Source: CAYTBN01 sp964542165
GTDB taxonomy: Bacteria > Myxococcota_A > UBA796 > UBA9615 > CAYRNR01
Direction: 5' to 3'
Length of the DNA stretch: 64,000 nt
Assembly (NCBI GenBank): GCA_964542165.1
Contig: CAZITQ010000017.1
Coordinates: forward strand, 1-64,000
Below are positions 18,203 to 26,971 of the stretch, piece by piece. A program made the position numbers and the translations under genes. Numbering within the stretch: the stretch's first letter is position 1; each line of letters starts with the position of its first letter. Under the pieces are notes generated by a model. It was given only the letters and a program-made list of their open reading frames with translations, was not told the DNA's origin and made no database searches.

Positions 18203-19396
18203 CTACCGCCCGCGGCTTCGCGCGCGCCGGGCGGCCTCGTAGACCTCCTCGGTACCCTCGGCCACGCGGGGCCAGGCGAAGTGTCGGCGGATGTGGTCCC
18301 TTCCCCGGCGGACCATGGCCCGCCCGGCCGCCCGGTCCGTGAGCAGCACGCGGATCGGGTCCGCCAGGGCTTCGGGCTCGCCGAAGGGTGCGAGGAACCC
18401 GGCTCGGGCCCGGGCGACCAGTTCGCCGCACCCACAGTCGTCGCCGACGATCACCGGTGTCCCGCTGAGCAGGCCCTCGAAGGGGACCAGCCCGAAGATC
18501 TCGTGCTCCGAGGGGTAGACCAGAACGTCCGCGTCGGCGAGGGCCCGCAAGCGGGCGGGACCCCTGAGCAGGCCCACGAAGTGTGCGCGGTCGGCCACTT
18601 CGAGGCGCCGGGCGAGGCGGCGGAGCGCGGGGAGTTCGCCGGTCATGTCGTTGCCCGCGATGACCAGCTGGGCCCGGGGCAGCTCCAGACGGGCGAAGGC
18701 CCGCAGGAGGTGGTCGACGCCCTTGCGGGGGGTGATCTTGCCCAGGTAGAGGACCATCGGCGCGTCGCCGATACCGAGATCGGCTCGGAACTCACCCCGG
18801 GGCGGGCGGCGCTCGAACTCGGCCAGATCGATGCCGTTGGGGACCTGCCGGATCCGGTCCATGCCGATGCCGGCGCGCCTCAGCTGGGCCACCTCCGCCC
18901 CGGACACCGCGATGAAGACGTCGCACCGCCGCAGAACGGACTCGCCCAGGGCCAGGTCCCAGATCCGCTTGACGGACCGCTTGCGCTCCAGCAGGGGCAG
19001 GGTCCCGTTGGGGGTCATCACCAGGGGTTGGTCTTCCAGGGCGTGGGCGGCCAGGTTGTTCAGCAGGTGCCTGTGGCCGTGGAGGTGGACCACGTCGTGT
19101 CCGGGGACCTCCCGGGCCAGGAAGGCCCCGGCCCCCCGGGGGAGAAACAGCTGGTGGCGGTAGGCTAGCCAGTTGGACAGGTTGGGGAAGCGGGCGACCC
19201 GGATGCCGTGGATCTCCGTCACGTCCCCCACGCCGTCGGATCGGCGGCGAGCGTCCAGGGCGTCGGTGGTCACCACGGTGACCCGCGCGCCACGGCTCGC
19301 CTGTTGCCGCGCCAGTCCGTAGACCAGCCGGGGGATGCCGCCGTAGGCCCAGGCCGGGTAGAAGTACGGCGCCACGTGGAGGACGTCGCAGACCAT
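18203..19396 (-). CDS. glycosyltransferase family 4 protein
   Basis: A 397-residue GT-B fold enzyme. It begins VCDVLHVAPYFYPAWAYGGIPRLVYGLA, the standard N-terminal GT4 acceptor domain. The donor half has VLYLGKITPRKGVDHLLRAF, VFIAVSGAEVAQLRRAG and the DVLVYPSEHEIFGLVPFEGLLSGTPVI stretch with the family's E-x7-E motif. It lacks a signal and should act at the inner face of the cytoplasmic membrane. The ATG at 19396 has no strong ribosome site; GTG at 19417 is an alternative. It is first in a minus-strand run with DUF2304, the TMTC-like protein and a radical SAM enzyme, pointing to surface glycan assembly. Confidence 0.88.
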   Translation of the reverse strand: MVCDVLHVAPYFYPAWAYGGIPRLVYGLARQQASRGARVTVVTTDALDARRRSDGVGDVTEIHGIRVARFPNLSNWLAYRHQLFLPRGAGAFLAREVPGHDVVHLHGHRHLLNNLAAHALEDQPLVMTPNGTLPLLERKRSVKRIWDLALGESVLRRCDVFIAVSGAEVAQLRRAGIGMDRIRQVPNGIDLAEFERRPPRGEFRADLGIGDAPMVLYLGKITPRKGVDHLLRAFARLELPRAQLVIAGNDMTGELPALRRLARRLEVADRAHFVGLLRGPARLRALADADVLVYPSEHEIFGLVPFEGLLSGTPVIVGDDCGCGELVARARAGFLAPFGEPEALADPIRVLLTDRAAGRAMVRRGRDHIRRHFAWPRVAEGTEEVYEAARRARSRGR

Positions 19397-19437
19397 CGGC
19401 TCAGGGTTGCGATTCACCTGGCCCGTGTCAACGGTGG

Positions 19438-19550
19438 CCCCCTCCGCCCTTGCCTTTGCCCCCGCTGCCGTTCTCACCGAGGATCCCGACACGAGGCTCG
19501 TCGCGGAGGAAAAGAAAGGGCAGGGGCGGGGGCAGGGGCAAGGGCAAGGG
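19438..19550. repeat. C-tract and G-tract inverted low-complexity pair
   Basis: A C-rich stretch (19438-19470, CCCTTGCCTTTGCCCCCG type) is complementary to a G-rich stretch (19518-19550, GGGGCAGGGGCAAGGGCAAGGG type). The pair could fold back, and either half has four or more G-runs able to form a quadruplex on one strand. It lies in the 237-base gap between the GT4 gene (minus) and the lipoprotein gene (plus), inside both leaders. Confidence 0.6.
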
Positions 19551-19633
19551 TTGAACAGTGCGGGACCGCCGCATATCATCCTGTCGGCCTCCGGGACCCC
19601 CCGGACGCCTGGACGGAAGGGACGGGCTCGAGC

Positions 19634-20005
19634 ATGGAGATTCGTGGGCTCACGCTGATGATCGTCGCCATCCCCCTGCTCGTGCTGGCGGGGTGCGAGA
19701 CCTACACCTGCCGGTCGGCCTGCACACGCGTGTACAGCGAGTGCGACGTGCCGGCCTTCCTCCCGTGCGAGAGCTCGGAGAGCAACGTGGACTGCGCCGC
19801 GGTCGACGAGTGGGACCTGCACCAGCAGGACATGTGCGTCACCGACTGCGAGGACGCCCTGTACACCCTCAAGGCCGGGGACGGTGGGGGTACCAATCGC
19901 GGCCTGTTCGACGAGGAGGACGCCACCCGCTTCATCCAGTGCGTGGTGAACACCGAATGCGACGAGCTGCTCCGCGACGCCCAGGGCTGCGGAATCATCT
20001 GGTGA
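19634..20005 (+). CDS. small Cys-rich lipoprotein
   Basis: A 123-residue exported protein. The signal ends in VLAGC, so Cys21 is the lipidated residue. The mature part has about ten further Cys (CRSACTRVYSECDVP, FLPCESS, DMCVTDCED, QCVVNTECDE, GCGIIW) in a spacing repeated by the next gene, suggesting a disulfide-knotted fold. Acidic composition is typical for a periplasmic or surface protein. I do not recognise a named family. It overlaps the next lipoprotein gene by four bases (GTGA). Confidence 0.75.
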   Translation: MEIRGLTLMIVAIPLLVLAGCETYTCRSACTRVYSECDVPAFLPCESSESNVDCAAVDEWDLHQQDMCVTDCEDALYTLKAGDGGGTNRGLFDEEDATRFIQCVVNTECDELLRDAQGCGIIW

Positions 20006-20301
20006 GCCGCGTCCTCATCGCCGGGGCCGCCCTGGCGCTCCTCTCCCTCCTCCTCGGGTGCCCCTCGACCTGTCGCTACGCGTGCAAGAAGCTCGTGGAA
20101 CAGTGCGACCTCCCCTGGGAACAGGACTACGTGACCGAGGACTGCCGGACCCAGTGCGAGATCCAGGAGGAGCACTACGAGACCGACGAGGTCGCCGCCG
20201 AGGCCTTCCAGGGCCACCTGGAGTGCCTGATGAGCACCGACTGCGAGACCCTGGAGACCGACGCGCTGGTGTGCTGCGATGGGGAGATCTACGTCCACGA
20301 T
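20002..20301 (+). CDS. small Cys-rich lipoprotein, paralogue; 3' end undefined
   Basis: Starts at GTG 20002 within the GTGA overlap of the preceding gene. The signal ends LLLGC (Cys20). The mature part resembles the neighbour: CRYACKKLVEQCDLP, DCRTQCEIQEE, HLECLMSTDCETLE, CC. This homology ends near residue 95, but the frame has no stop there and stays open to 21699, first through out-of-frame sequence of the TPR gene and then through the DUF1285 gene. The Arg/Pro/Gly-rich extension does not look like protein. A one-base indel near 20275-20300, natural or from assembly, is the simplest reading. The end given is where lipoprotein-like sequence stops. Confidence 0.55.
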
Positions 20302-21214
20302 CCACCGCGTCCTGGCACTACGAGGGTACGCCCGGCTGCTCGCGCTGCCGGCCGTCCTCGCAGCTGGGGGCGGGACCGTGGGTCCCGCCCAGGCCCCCCC
20401 CGACTCCTTCCGCGACGTGATCTACGCCCAGGGACTGCTGCGGCTCGGGGATCCCGACGGCGCACTGGCGGCGGCGGAGCCGCGGCTCGACGGCGAGTCG
20501 GCGCTGTGGGCCCACCGTGTGGTCCAGGACGCGCTGATCGGCCTCGGGCGCGGGGACGAGGCCCGGCAACGGTACCTGGGTGCGGCCGAGCAGACCCCCG
20601 ACAGCGCCCTGTTCGCCTACCTGGCCGGGCGCATCCTGCTGCCGGACGGGGACGCCGCACGCCCCCACTTCGAGGCGGCGATCGAACTCGATCCGGACCT
20701 CGCCTGGGGCCACATCGGCCTGGCGCACCTGGAGGTGCTGCGGGGCGACATGTTCCAGGCGATCATGATGCACCGCACCCAGCTGGACCGGCTGCCCGGG
20801 GACCCGGACCTGCAGATGAGCCTGGGGTTCCTGTGCCTCGATCTCCGCCTGCTTCGGGACGCCCAGCGGGCCTTCCGTGTGGCCCTGGACAGCCGGCCCT
20901 GGGACCCGCGGATCCTCGGTGGCCTCGGCCAGACCCTGGGCCAGCTGGATCGGGGGACCGAGTCCCTCGACCTCCTCCGTCGATCCCTGGAGGTCGACCC
21001 CAGCCGCACGGATCTGATGGGGGCGGAGGCGTACGTGCTCTTCCGCGAGGGGCGCCACGAGGATGCCTGGGATGCGCTGGTCCGCCAGAACGAGGTGGAC
21101 GGAAGCGTCGATCCGGTACTGGGCGCGCGGCTGGCGTCTCGGCTGGACCGGTCCCTGCCCCAGGTCGCCCCCCTGGGGCCGGTGCACCTGCAGCTCGGCG
21201 CGGAGGATCGATGA
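20279..21214 (+). CDS. TPR-repeat protein
   Basis: A 311-residue protein starting ATG at 20279, inside the lipoprotein frame. Residues 8-43 form a possible signal (VLALRGYARLLALPAVLAAGG). The remainder is TPR-like: YAQGLLRLGDPDGALAAAEPRL, HIGLAHLEVLRGDMFQAIMMHRTQLDRLPGDPDLQMSLGFLCLDLRLLRDAQRAF, and LGQTLGQLDRGTESLDLLRRSLEVDPSR. TPR arrays bind partner proteins. It overlaps the DUF1285 gene by four bases (ATGA), so they are coupled. Its N-terminus is uncertain because the preceding gene appears frame-disrupted at this point; the true start could lie upstream in a joined gene. Confidence 0.72.
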   Translation: MGRSTSTIHRVLALRGYARLLALPAVLAAGGGTVGPAQAPPDSFRDVIYAQGLLRLGDPDGALAAAEPRLDGESALWAHRVVQDALIGLGRGDEARQRYLGAAEQTPDSALFAYLAGRILLPDGDAARPHFEAAIELDPDLAWGHIGLAHLEVLRGDMFQAIMMHRTQLDRLPGDPDLQMSLGFLCLDLRLLRDAQRAFRVALDSRPWDPRILGGLGQTLGQLDRGTESLDLLRRSLEVDPSRTDLMGAEAYVLFREGRHEDAWDALVRQNEVDGSVDPVLGARLASRLDRSLPQVAPLGPVHLQLGAEDR

Positions 21215-21699
21215 GTGGACCGGCGCCGCGCGTCTACCAGTACTTCGTCGACCGGGACGGGGACTGGTGGTGCGAGGGCTGGCCGGTGGACGATCCGGAC
21301 CTGCGGGACCAGCTGAGCCACTCCCTGTTCCGGCGCGCGGACGGGCTGCACCTGCGCTGCGAGGGGGAAGAGCACCCGGTGGCGGTGGAGATCACACCGC
21401 TGTTCGTGCGAGACGTGGAGTGCGAGGCGGGGCCGGACGGCGGCCTGGCGTCGGTGACCGTCGTGCTGCGTGACGGACGCCGTGAGGACTTGAGAGCGCG
21501 CACCCTGCGCGTGGACGATGCGGCACGGCTGTTGTGCGACGCATCCGCCGAGGAGCTGCCCGCGCTGTTCTTCCGTCCCGCCTTCTACCGCTTGATGCGA
21601 TACTTGGACGAGGACGACGGACGGTACTTCATCCGCATCGGCGATCGCCGCTGGTCGATCCGGGACGCCGGTGCCAGAGAATCCGGAGGGAAGCGATGA
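21211..21699 (+). CDS. DUF1285 family protein
   Basis: A 162-residue soluble protein. The opening YFVDRDGDWWCEGWPVDDPDLRDQLSHSLFR and the following VAVEITPLFVRDVE match the layout of DUF1285, a small alpha/beta family of unknown function. The start is fixed by the ATGA overlap with the TPR gene and the end by an ATGA overlap with the next lipoprotein, so it sits in a tightly coupled plus-strand operon. No catalytic motif is recognised. Confidence 0.72.
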   Translation: MSGPAPRVYQYFVDRDGDWWCEGWPVDDPDLRDQLSHSLFRRADGLHLRCEGEEHPVAVEITPLFVRDVECEAGPDGGLASVTVVLRDGRREDLRARTLRVDDAARLLCDASAEELPALFFRPAFYRLMRYLDEDDGRYFIRIGDRRWSIRDAGARESGGKR

Positions 21700-22247
21700 C
21701 CTTGGATCGCTGGCTCCCGAGGTGCGCGGCCGCGCTGATCTGCGGCGCGGGCCTGATGCTGGGGGGCTGTGACGACTTCCTGCTCGACGACGACGACGCG
21801 GACTGGCCGGACTACGAGGGAGAGGTGGACCTGGACGACCCGGTCGTGAACATCGAGTGCATCGAGGACGTCCCCGACGGCTCGCCCGAGGGGCGGGGGA
21901 TCTGGGAGTTGACCTTGCTGGTGGAGGGCTGGGCCTCGTACACCTGGGTGGAGATGTGGAGCTCGGGCTACTGCGAGGGGTACGACTCGGCGACCGGGAA
22001 TCCCTGCGTGGAGCAGGGACAGGAACGCCCGGGCTGGGCGATGGATCCCTGGGACCACGGCTGGGACGCCGAACTGGGGTTCTGGGACGAGTGGATCCTC
22101 GATCTCCCCTACCACGTGGACATCTCGAGCCCCGAGTCCGGGAACTCCTGGTTCTCGTGCGACATGGGCCCGGGCATCGAGTTCTACTTCTGCGCCTGCG
22201 ACGACTACACCGACGACTGCTACTGCACCGACGCCTACGGATACTGA
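21696..22247 (+). CDS. acidic, aromatic-rich lipoprotein
   Basis: A 183-residue exported protein with lipobox MLGGC (Cys25). The mature part begins with Asp runs (DDFLLDDDDADWPDYEGEVDLDDP) and is rich in Trp and Tyr with several Cys, ending in a Cys-dense tail (FYFCACDDYTDDCYCTDAYGY). No named family is recognised. The ATG overlaps the stop of the DUF1285 gene. It is the last gene of the small-lipoprotein operon; a 96-base gap separates it from the thiolase gene. Confidence 0.75.
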   Translation: MTLDRWLPRCAAALICGAGLMLGGCDDFLLDDDDADWPDYEGEVDLDDPVVNIECIEDVPDGSPEGRGIWELTLLVEGWASYTWVEMWSSGYCEGYDSATGNPCVEQGQERPGWAMDPWDHGWDAELGFWDEWILDLPYHVDISSPESGNSWFSCDMGPGIEFYFCACDDYTDDCYCTDAYGY

Positions 22248-22343
22248 CCTGGCCCGCGCGCGCTGCCTCCCTCCCCATTTCGGCCTCTCTGTGCCATCCT
22301 AGGCGGCCCCCGAAGTCTTGGAACCTGCGAGGAGGATGTCCCG

Positions 22344-23537
22344 ATGAAGCTTTCCGATGTGGTGGTGGTCTCGGCGGTGCGTACCCCCATGGGTCGTTTC
22401 GGCGGAACGGTGAGCAAGGTCGCATCTTTCGACCTCGGCGCCACCGCGATCCGCGCGGCCCGGGAGCGGATCGGCCTGGAGGCCACCGGTGTGGACGAGG
22501 TGATCTACGGCAGCTGCCGCCAGGCCGGCAACGGCCCGAATCCCGCGCGTACCGCGTCCGTTCGTGGCGGGGTGGACATCTCCGTTCCGGTGCAGACCAT
22601 CAACATGGCCTGCCCGTCGGGGATGATCACGGTGATCCACGCCACGCGGGGCCTGCTGACCGGCGAGATGACCGCGGTGATGACCGGCGGCATGGACAGC
22701 ATGAGCACCATCCCCTACCTGCTCAAGAACGTGCGCTTCGAGGGCTTCAAGATGGGGGACAAGAAGCTCGAGGACGGATGGAGTGACAGCATCGATCCCC
22801 TCTGCGGGTTCGGCATGGGTGTGACCGCCGAGAACCTGGTGGAGAAGTACGACATCCCCCGCGAGGACATGGACGCCTTCGCCGTGGACAGCCACCGCAA
22901 GGCTGCCGCGGCCCGGGACAACGGCTGGTTCGCCGACGAGCTCGTGCCCGTCGAGGCGCCGCCCCCCCACCGCAAGGCCGAGCCGGTGACCTTCACCACC
23001 GACGAGACCATCCGCGAGGGCTCCTCGGTGGAGAAGCTCGCCAAGCTGCCCGCGGTGTTCAAGAAGGGCGGCCGGGTCACGGCCGGCAACGCCTGCGGGA
23101 TGTCCGACGGCGCCACGGCCCTGGTGGTCACCACCCGGGAGAAGGCGGCGGCCGAGGGCTGGCCGGTGGTGTTCTCGGTCGTGTCCCACGCCACGGCGGC
23201 CTGCGCCCCCGAGACCATGGGTGAGGGGCCCGGCATCGCCATTCCGATCGCGCTGGAGCGGGCGGGGATGACCCTGGACGACATGGCGGCCTACGAGGTC
23301 AACGAGGCCTTCGCGGCCCAGGTCCTCACCAACGAGCGCCAGTTGAACTGGGATCGGGACAAGCTCAACCAGCACGGCGGCGCCATCGCCCTGGGCCACC
23401 CCACAGGCATCAGCGGCGCGCGAATCCTCGTGACCCTCAACGGGGTGCTCAAGCGCATCGGCGGCGAGCTGGGCGTGGCCTCGATCTGCGGCGGCGGCGG
23501 TGTGACGACCGCGATGGTGATCCGGCGGGAGAGCTAG
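22344..23537 (+). CDS. thiolase family protein (acetyl-CoA C-acyltransferase)
   Basis: A 397-residue thiolase that joins or cleaves acyl-CoA by a Cys-bound intermediate. The nucleophile is Cys90 in NMACPSGM. The general-base His is in GGAIALGHPTG and the second Cys in SICGGGG. VNEAFAAQ is the family's NEAFA motif. Length and the start VVVVSAVRTPMGRFGG are standard for biosynthetic and degradative thiolases. ATG at 22344 follows GAGGAGG. It stands alone, ending at a strong hairpin shared with convergent thiC. A beta-oxidation or ketothiolase role cannot be separated by sequence alone. Confidence 0.93.
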   Translation: MKLSDVVVVSAVRTPMGRFGGTVSKVASFDLGATAIRAARERIGLEATGVDEVIYGSCRQAGNGPNPARTASVRGGVDISVPVQTINMACPSGMITVIHATRGLLTGEMTAVMTGGMDSMSTIPYLLKNVRFEGFKMGDKKLEDGWSDSIDPLCGFGMGVTAENLVEKYDIPREDMDAFAVDSHRKAAAARDNGWFADELVPVEAPPPHRKAEPVTFTTDETIREGSSVEKLAKLPAVFKKGGRVTAGNACGMSDGATALVVTTREKAAAEGWPVVFSVVSHATAACAPETMGEGPGIAIPIALERAGMTLDDMAAYEVNEAFAAQVLTNERQLNWDRDKLNQHGGAIALGHPTGISGARILVTLNGVLKRIGGELGVASICGGGGVTTAMVIRRES

Positions 23538-23552
23538 GTCCTCGGCTCCGAA

Positions 23553-23579
23553 GAACCCAGGCAGCAGCTGCCTGGGTTC
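23553..23579. terminator. bidirectional stem-loop between thiolase gene and thiC
   Basis: A perfect 12-base-pair stem (GAACCCAGGCAG / CTGCCTGGGTTC) with a CAG loop sits between the convergent stops, abutting the thiC stop codon. There is no clear U-run on either side, so termination may be weak or need Rho. Confidence 0.7.
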
Positions 23580-24941
23580 TCAGCCCTTGAGCCCACACTT
23601 GTCCTGACTCGGCAGCATCCCTTCCAGCATCTGGGTGTTGCGCATCGAGCAGAACTTGGGCCCGCACATGGTGCAGAAGTCCTCGTCGCCCACGTCGCCG
23701 TCCTTCAACTCGGCGCCCCGCAGCTCCCGCGCCTTGTCCCCGTCCAGGGCCAGGCCGAACATGGCCTCCCAGTCGAAGCGGTAGCGGGCGCGGCTCATGT
23801 CGTCGTCCAGGTCCCGGGCGCCGGGGAGTCCCCGGGCCACGTCCGCGGCGTGGGCGGCGATGCGGTGGGCGATGATGCCGGCGCGCACGTCCTCCAGATC
23901 GGGCAATCCCAGGTGCTCGCGGGGCGTCACGTAGCACAGCATGGCCGCACCGTGGAAGGCGGCCATGGTGCCGCCGATGGCGGAGTTGATGTGGTCGTAG
24001 CCGGCGGCCACGTCGGTCACCAGGGGACCCAGCACGTAGAACGGCGCTCCGTCGCAGCGCTCGGCCTGGACCTTCATGTTCATCTCGATCTCGTGGAAGG
24101 GGATGTGGCCCGGCCCCTCCACCATCACCTGGACCTCGGCCTCCCGGGCCCGCATGGTCAGCTCGGCCAGGGTGTCCAGCTCGGCGAACTGGGCCTTGTC
24201 GCTGGCGTCGGCCAGCGATCCGGGCCGCAGGCCATCCCCCAGGCTGAGGCTGACGTCGTAGCGCCGGCAGACCTCGAGGATCCGGTCGTAGCCGGTGTAC
24301 AGGGGATTCTGCTTGCCGTGGGCGAGCATCCAGCGGGCCAGCAGGGCGCCGCCACGGCTGACGATCCCGGTCACCCGCCCCTTCACCAGGGGGAGGTGGT
24401 CCGCGACCAGTCCGCAGTGCACCGTCATGTAGTCCACACCCTGGCGGGCGTGCAGCTCGATGACCTCCAGCAGCAGGTCCTCGCTGAGATCCTCGATTCT
24501 CTCGATCCGTTCGGTGGCCTCGTACACGGGCACGGTGCCCACGGGTACGGGGCTGGCTCGGAGGATGCCCTCGCGGATGTCGATGATGTCCCCACCCGTG
24601 GACAGGTCCATGACCGTGTCGGCTCCGAACTGGATCGACGCCTGGAGCTTGGCCAGCTCCTGGTCCATGCCCGAGCCCAGGGCCGAGTTGCCGATGTTCG
24701 CGTTCACCTTGCAGCGTGTGGGGCCGCCGATGGCGATGGGTTTCAGCTCGGGGTGGCGGATGTTGGCCGGGATGATCATCCACCCCCGGGCCACGTGGTC
24801 GCGGACGGTCTCGGGATCCAGCCGCTCGGTGGCGGCCACGTACTCCATCTCCGGGGTGACCTCCCCCCGGCGTGCGTAGTGCAGCTGGGTCACCACCGGA
24901 TCGTCGAGGCGACGCGCGATCCATTCGGCGCGAAACGTCAT
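23580..24941 (-). CDS. thiC: phosphomethylpyrimidine synthase
   Basis: A 453-residue ThiC, the radical SAM enzyme that converts aminoimidazole ribotide to HMP-phosphate for thiamine synthesis. The noncanonical cluster motif CxxCxxxxC is present near the C-terminus (CTMCGPKFC). Typical blocks include IPANIRHPELKPIAIGGPTRCKVNANIGNS, DLSTGGDI, VEGPGHIPFHEI and GAAMLCYVTPREHLGLP. It lacks the long N-terminal domain of enterobacterial ThiC, as in most bacteria outside gammaproteobacteria. ATG follows AAGGAG. The 37-base gap to pilT upstream is too short for a TPP riboswitch, so thiamine control at this site is not evident. Confidence 0.97.
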   Translation of the reverse strand: MTFRAEWIARRLDDPVVTQLHYARRGEVTPEMEYVAATERLDPETVRDHVARGWMIIPANIRHPELKPIAIGGPTRCKVNANIGNSALGSGMDQELAKLQASIQFGADTVMDLSTGGDIIDIREGILRASPVPVGTVPVYEATERIERIEDLSEDLLLEVIELHARQGVDYMTVHCGLVADHLPLVKGRVTGIVSRGGALLARWMLAHGKQNPLYTGYDRILEVCRRYDVSLSLGDGLRPGSLADASDKAQFAELDTLAELTMRAREAEVQVMVEGPGHIPFHEIEMNMKVQAERCDGAPFYVLGPLVTDVAAGYDHINSAIGGTMAAFHGAAMLCYVTPREHLGLPDLEDVRAGIIAHRIAAHAADVARGLPGARDLDDDMSRARYRFDWEAMFGLALDGDKARELRGAELKDGDVGDEDFCTMCGPKFCSMRNTQMLEGMLPSQDKCGLKG

Positions 24942-24978
24942 GGGAAACTCCTTTACGGGGGGCAGGGCGCGGCGGAAT

Positions 24979-26070
24979 CTAGCGGTTGCGCCCGCGCATC
25001 CGGGCGGTCTCGTGGGCCATGATCTCCTCGATCTTCTCGAGCACCGAAGGATCGTTGGACCGCTTGAGGACCATGTCCTTGGCGATCACACCGCCGCGGA
25101 AGAGGTTCAACAGGCTCTGTTCCATGGTGACCATGCCCGCCGTGGTCTGGGTCTGCATCATCGACGGGATCTGGAACACCTTGTTCTCGCGGATCAGGTT
25201 CCGCACGGCGAAGTTGAGCAGCAGCACCTCGGTGGCGCAGACCCGTCCGCCGCGCTTGCGGGGAACGAGCTGCTGACAGACCACCGCCTCGAGGGAGTTG
25301 GCGATCATGTTGCGCACGTGGGACTGCTGATCCGTGGGGAAGGCGTCGATCACCCGGCTGACGGTGTCGGCGGCCGACCGGGTGTGGAGGGTGGACAGCA
25401 CCAGGTGACCGGTCTCCGCGGCGGTCAGCGCCAGCGAGATGGTCTCCAGGTCGCGCATCTCCCCGAGCAGGATCACGTCGGGATCCTCCCGCAGGGCCGA
25501 GCGCAGGGCGTTGGCGAACGAGTGGGTATGGGTGGTCAGCTCCCGCTGGCTGATGATGCAGCGCGCGGCGCGGAAGCTGTACTCGATGGGATCCTCGATG
25601 GTGACCACGTGTTCGTGGCGGGTCTGATTGATCTCCTGGATCAACGCCGCCAGGGTCGTGGTCTTGCCGCTCCCGGTCGGGCCGGTGACCAGCACCAGCC
25701 CCCGCCGGAGCCGCGCCACGTCCTTGACCACCGACGGAAGTCCGAGCTGATCCAGGGCCATCACCTCGTCCGGCAGCACCCGGAACGCCGCGGACAGGCC
25801 GTGAAGCTGGTGGAAGGCGTTGACCCGGAAGCGGCCGATGCCGGGGAGACCAAAGGAGAAGTCCAGCTCCAGCTGCTCGTCGAAGGTGGTCTTCTGGCGC
25901 TCGGTCATGATCGAGCAGATCAACCGCTCGGCCATCTCCGCGGAGATGGGAGGCGTGTTCACCCGCCGCACCGAGCCGTCGACGCGCAGGGCGGGCACCT
26001 CGCCGGTCGCGATGTGGAGATCCGACGCTCCCGCCTTGACCGTGTGTGCCAGCAGCTCGTGGATGTGCAT
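24979..26070 (-). CDS. pilT: type IV pilus retraction ATPase PilT (copy 1)
   Basis: A 363-residue hexameric secretion ATPase. I placed the start at ATG 26070 (MHIHELLAHTVKAGASDLHI) behind GGAGGG; this is the usual PilT beginning. Walker A GPTGSGKTTT lies at about 130-139, an Asp box at TIEDPIE, Walker B near DVILLGEMRD, and a His box at STLHTRSA. The PilT signature is FAVRNLIRENK. It powers pilus retraction. It lies apart from the main pil cluster, before thiC, and is divergent from the pseudouridine synthase gene. A second PilT is at 45198. The two differ enough to have separate roles, perhaps PilT and PilU. Confidence 0.93.
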   Translation of the reverse strand: MHIHELLAHTVKAGASDLHIATGEVPALRVDGSVRRVNTPPISAEMAERLICSIMTERQKTTFDEQLELDFSFGLPGIGRFRVNAFHQLHGLSAAFRVLPDEVMALDQLGLPSVVKDVARLRRGLVLVTGPTGSGKTTTLAALIQEINQTRHEHVVTIEDPIEYSFRAARCIISQRELTTHTHSFANALRSALREDPDVILLGEMRDLETISLALTAAETGHLVLSTLHTRSAADTVSRVIDAFPTDQQSHVRNMIANSLEAVVCQQLVPRKRGGRVCATEVLLLNFAVRNLIRENKVFQIPSMMQTQTTAGMVTMEQSLLNLFRGGVIAKDMVLKRSNDPSVLEKIEEIMAHETARMRGRNR

Positions 26071-26152
26071 GGCCCTCCATATTAGCAACCCCGGCGGTGC
26101 TTTGCGTGTCTCTCTTCGCGCGTGCGCTGTCGCCGGGCGTATGATGCCCGCC

Positions 26153-26971
26153 ATGACGTCGAATCGCGCCCTCGGGCCGGCCCCGGTGCCGGCGCACCTG
26201 GACGGAGAACGGCTGGACCGCGCCCTCGCGAGCGTCCTCGGGATCTCCCGGGGGGCGGCGAGGCGGGCCATCGAGGCCGGCGGGGCCTACCTGGACGGTC
26301 GGCGCTGCAAGGTGGCGTCCCGGCGCTGCAAGGGGGGCGCCCTGGTGGCCTGTCACCTGGCGGCCCCCGCCGCCGACGAGCCGGCCCCCGAACCCCGTGC
26401 GATCTGGGAGGCGGATGGCCTCGCCGTGGTCGACAAGCCCCCGGGTGTGCCCACCGGGGCCACACGGGAGACGGACCGGGGTACCGTCGAGGCCTGGGTA
26501 CGGCAGCGATTCGGCGGTCGCCCCCACCTGCCCCAGCGGCTGGACCGCCGCGCCAGCGGCCTGCTGCTGGTGGTCCTCGACCGCCGCCTCAATCGGCCCA
26601 TCGCCGAGGCCCTGGGCCAACGGCGGATCACCCGGATCTACCGGGCCAGGGTGGTCTCCGACCCGCCGCAGGCCGACGACCGGTTGGTGGGAACGGTGGG
26701 GGGGAAGCGCGCTGCGCTGCGCTACCGCAGGCTGGGCCCCTGCGACCTGGAGGTCACCCTGGAGACGGGTAGGACCCACCAGATCCGCCGCCAGCTGGCC
26801 GAGATCGGATGCCCGCTGGTCGGGGATCCTCGGTACGGAGGCACCCCCGGCCCCCTGGGCCTACGCGCCATCCGCCTGGCCTTCGAACACCCCCGCACCG
26901 GCCGTCCCATCGACCTCCACGTGCCCCGATTCGGTGACGATGCCCCGCCGCGGGAGGGCGGCGATCAGTAG
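26153..26971 (+). CDS. RluA-type pseudouridine synthase
   Basis: A 272-residue RNA-modifying enzyme. An N-terminal S4-like domain (RLDRALASVLGISRGAARRAIEAGGAYLDGRR) is followed by the RluA catalytic domain. The catalytic Asp is in QRLDRRASGLLL, the family's HRLD-x-x-TSG motif. LETGRTHQIRRQLAEIGCPLVGDPRYGG is the conserved C-terminal block. It isomerises uridine in rRNA or tRNA; the target site cannot be read. Starts at 26141, 26144 or 26153 are all in frame with no clear ribosome site. Its last 7 bases overlap the convergent pilD. Confidence 0.9.
   Translation: MTSNRALGPAPVPAHLDGERLDRALASVLGISRGAARRAIEAGGAYLDGRRCKVASRRCKGGALVACHLAAPAADEPAPEPRAIWEADGLAVVDKPPGVPTGATRETDRGTVEAWVRQRFGGRPHLPQRLDRRASGLLLVVLDRRLNRPIAEALGQRRITRIYRARVVSDPPQADDRLVGTVGGKRAALRYRRLGPCDLEVTLETGRTHQIRRQLAEIGCPLVGDPRYGGTPGPLGLRAIRLAFEHPRTGRPIDLHVPRFGDDAPPREGGDQ

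Noticed and set aside
20302..21210. A genuine fusion of the 20002 lipoprotein with the DUF1285 protein
   Set aside because: The intervening in-frame sequence is Arg/Pro/Gly-rich nonsense, and the same DNA encodes a sensible TPR protein in another frame.
24942..24978. TPP riboswitch before thiC
   Set aside because: The gap to the upstream gene is only 37 bases and has no thi-box; none is visible in the pilT coding region.
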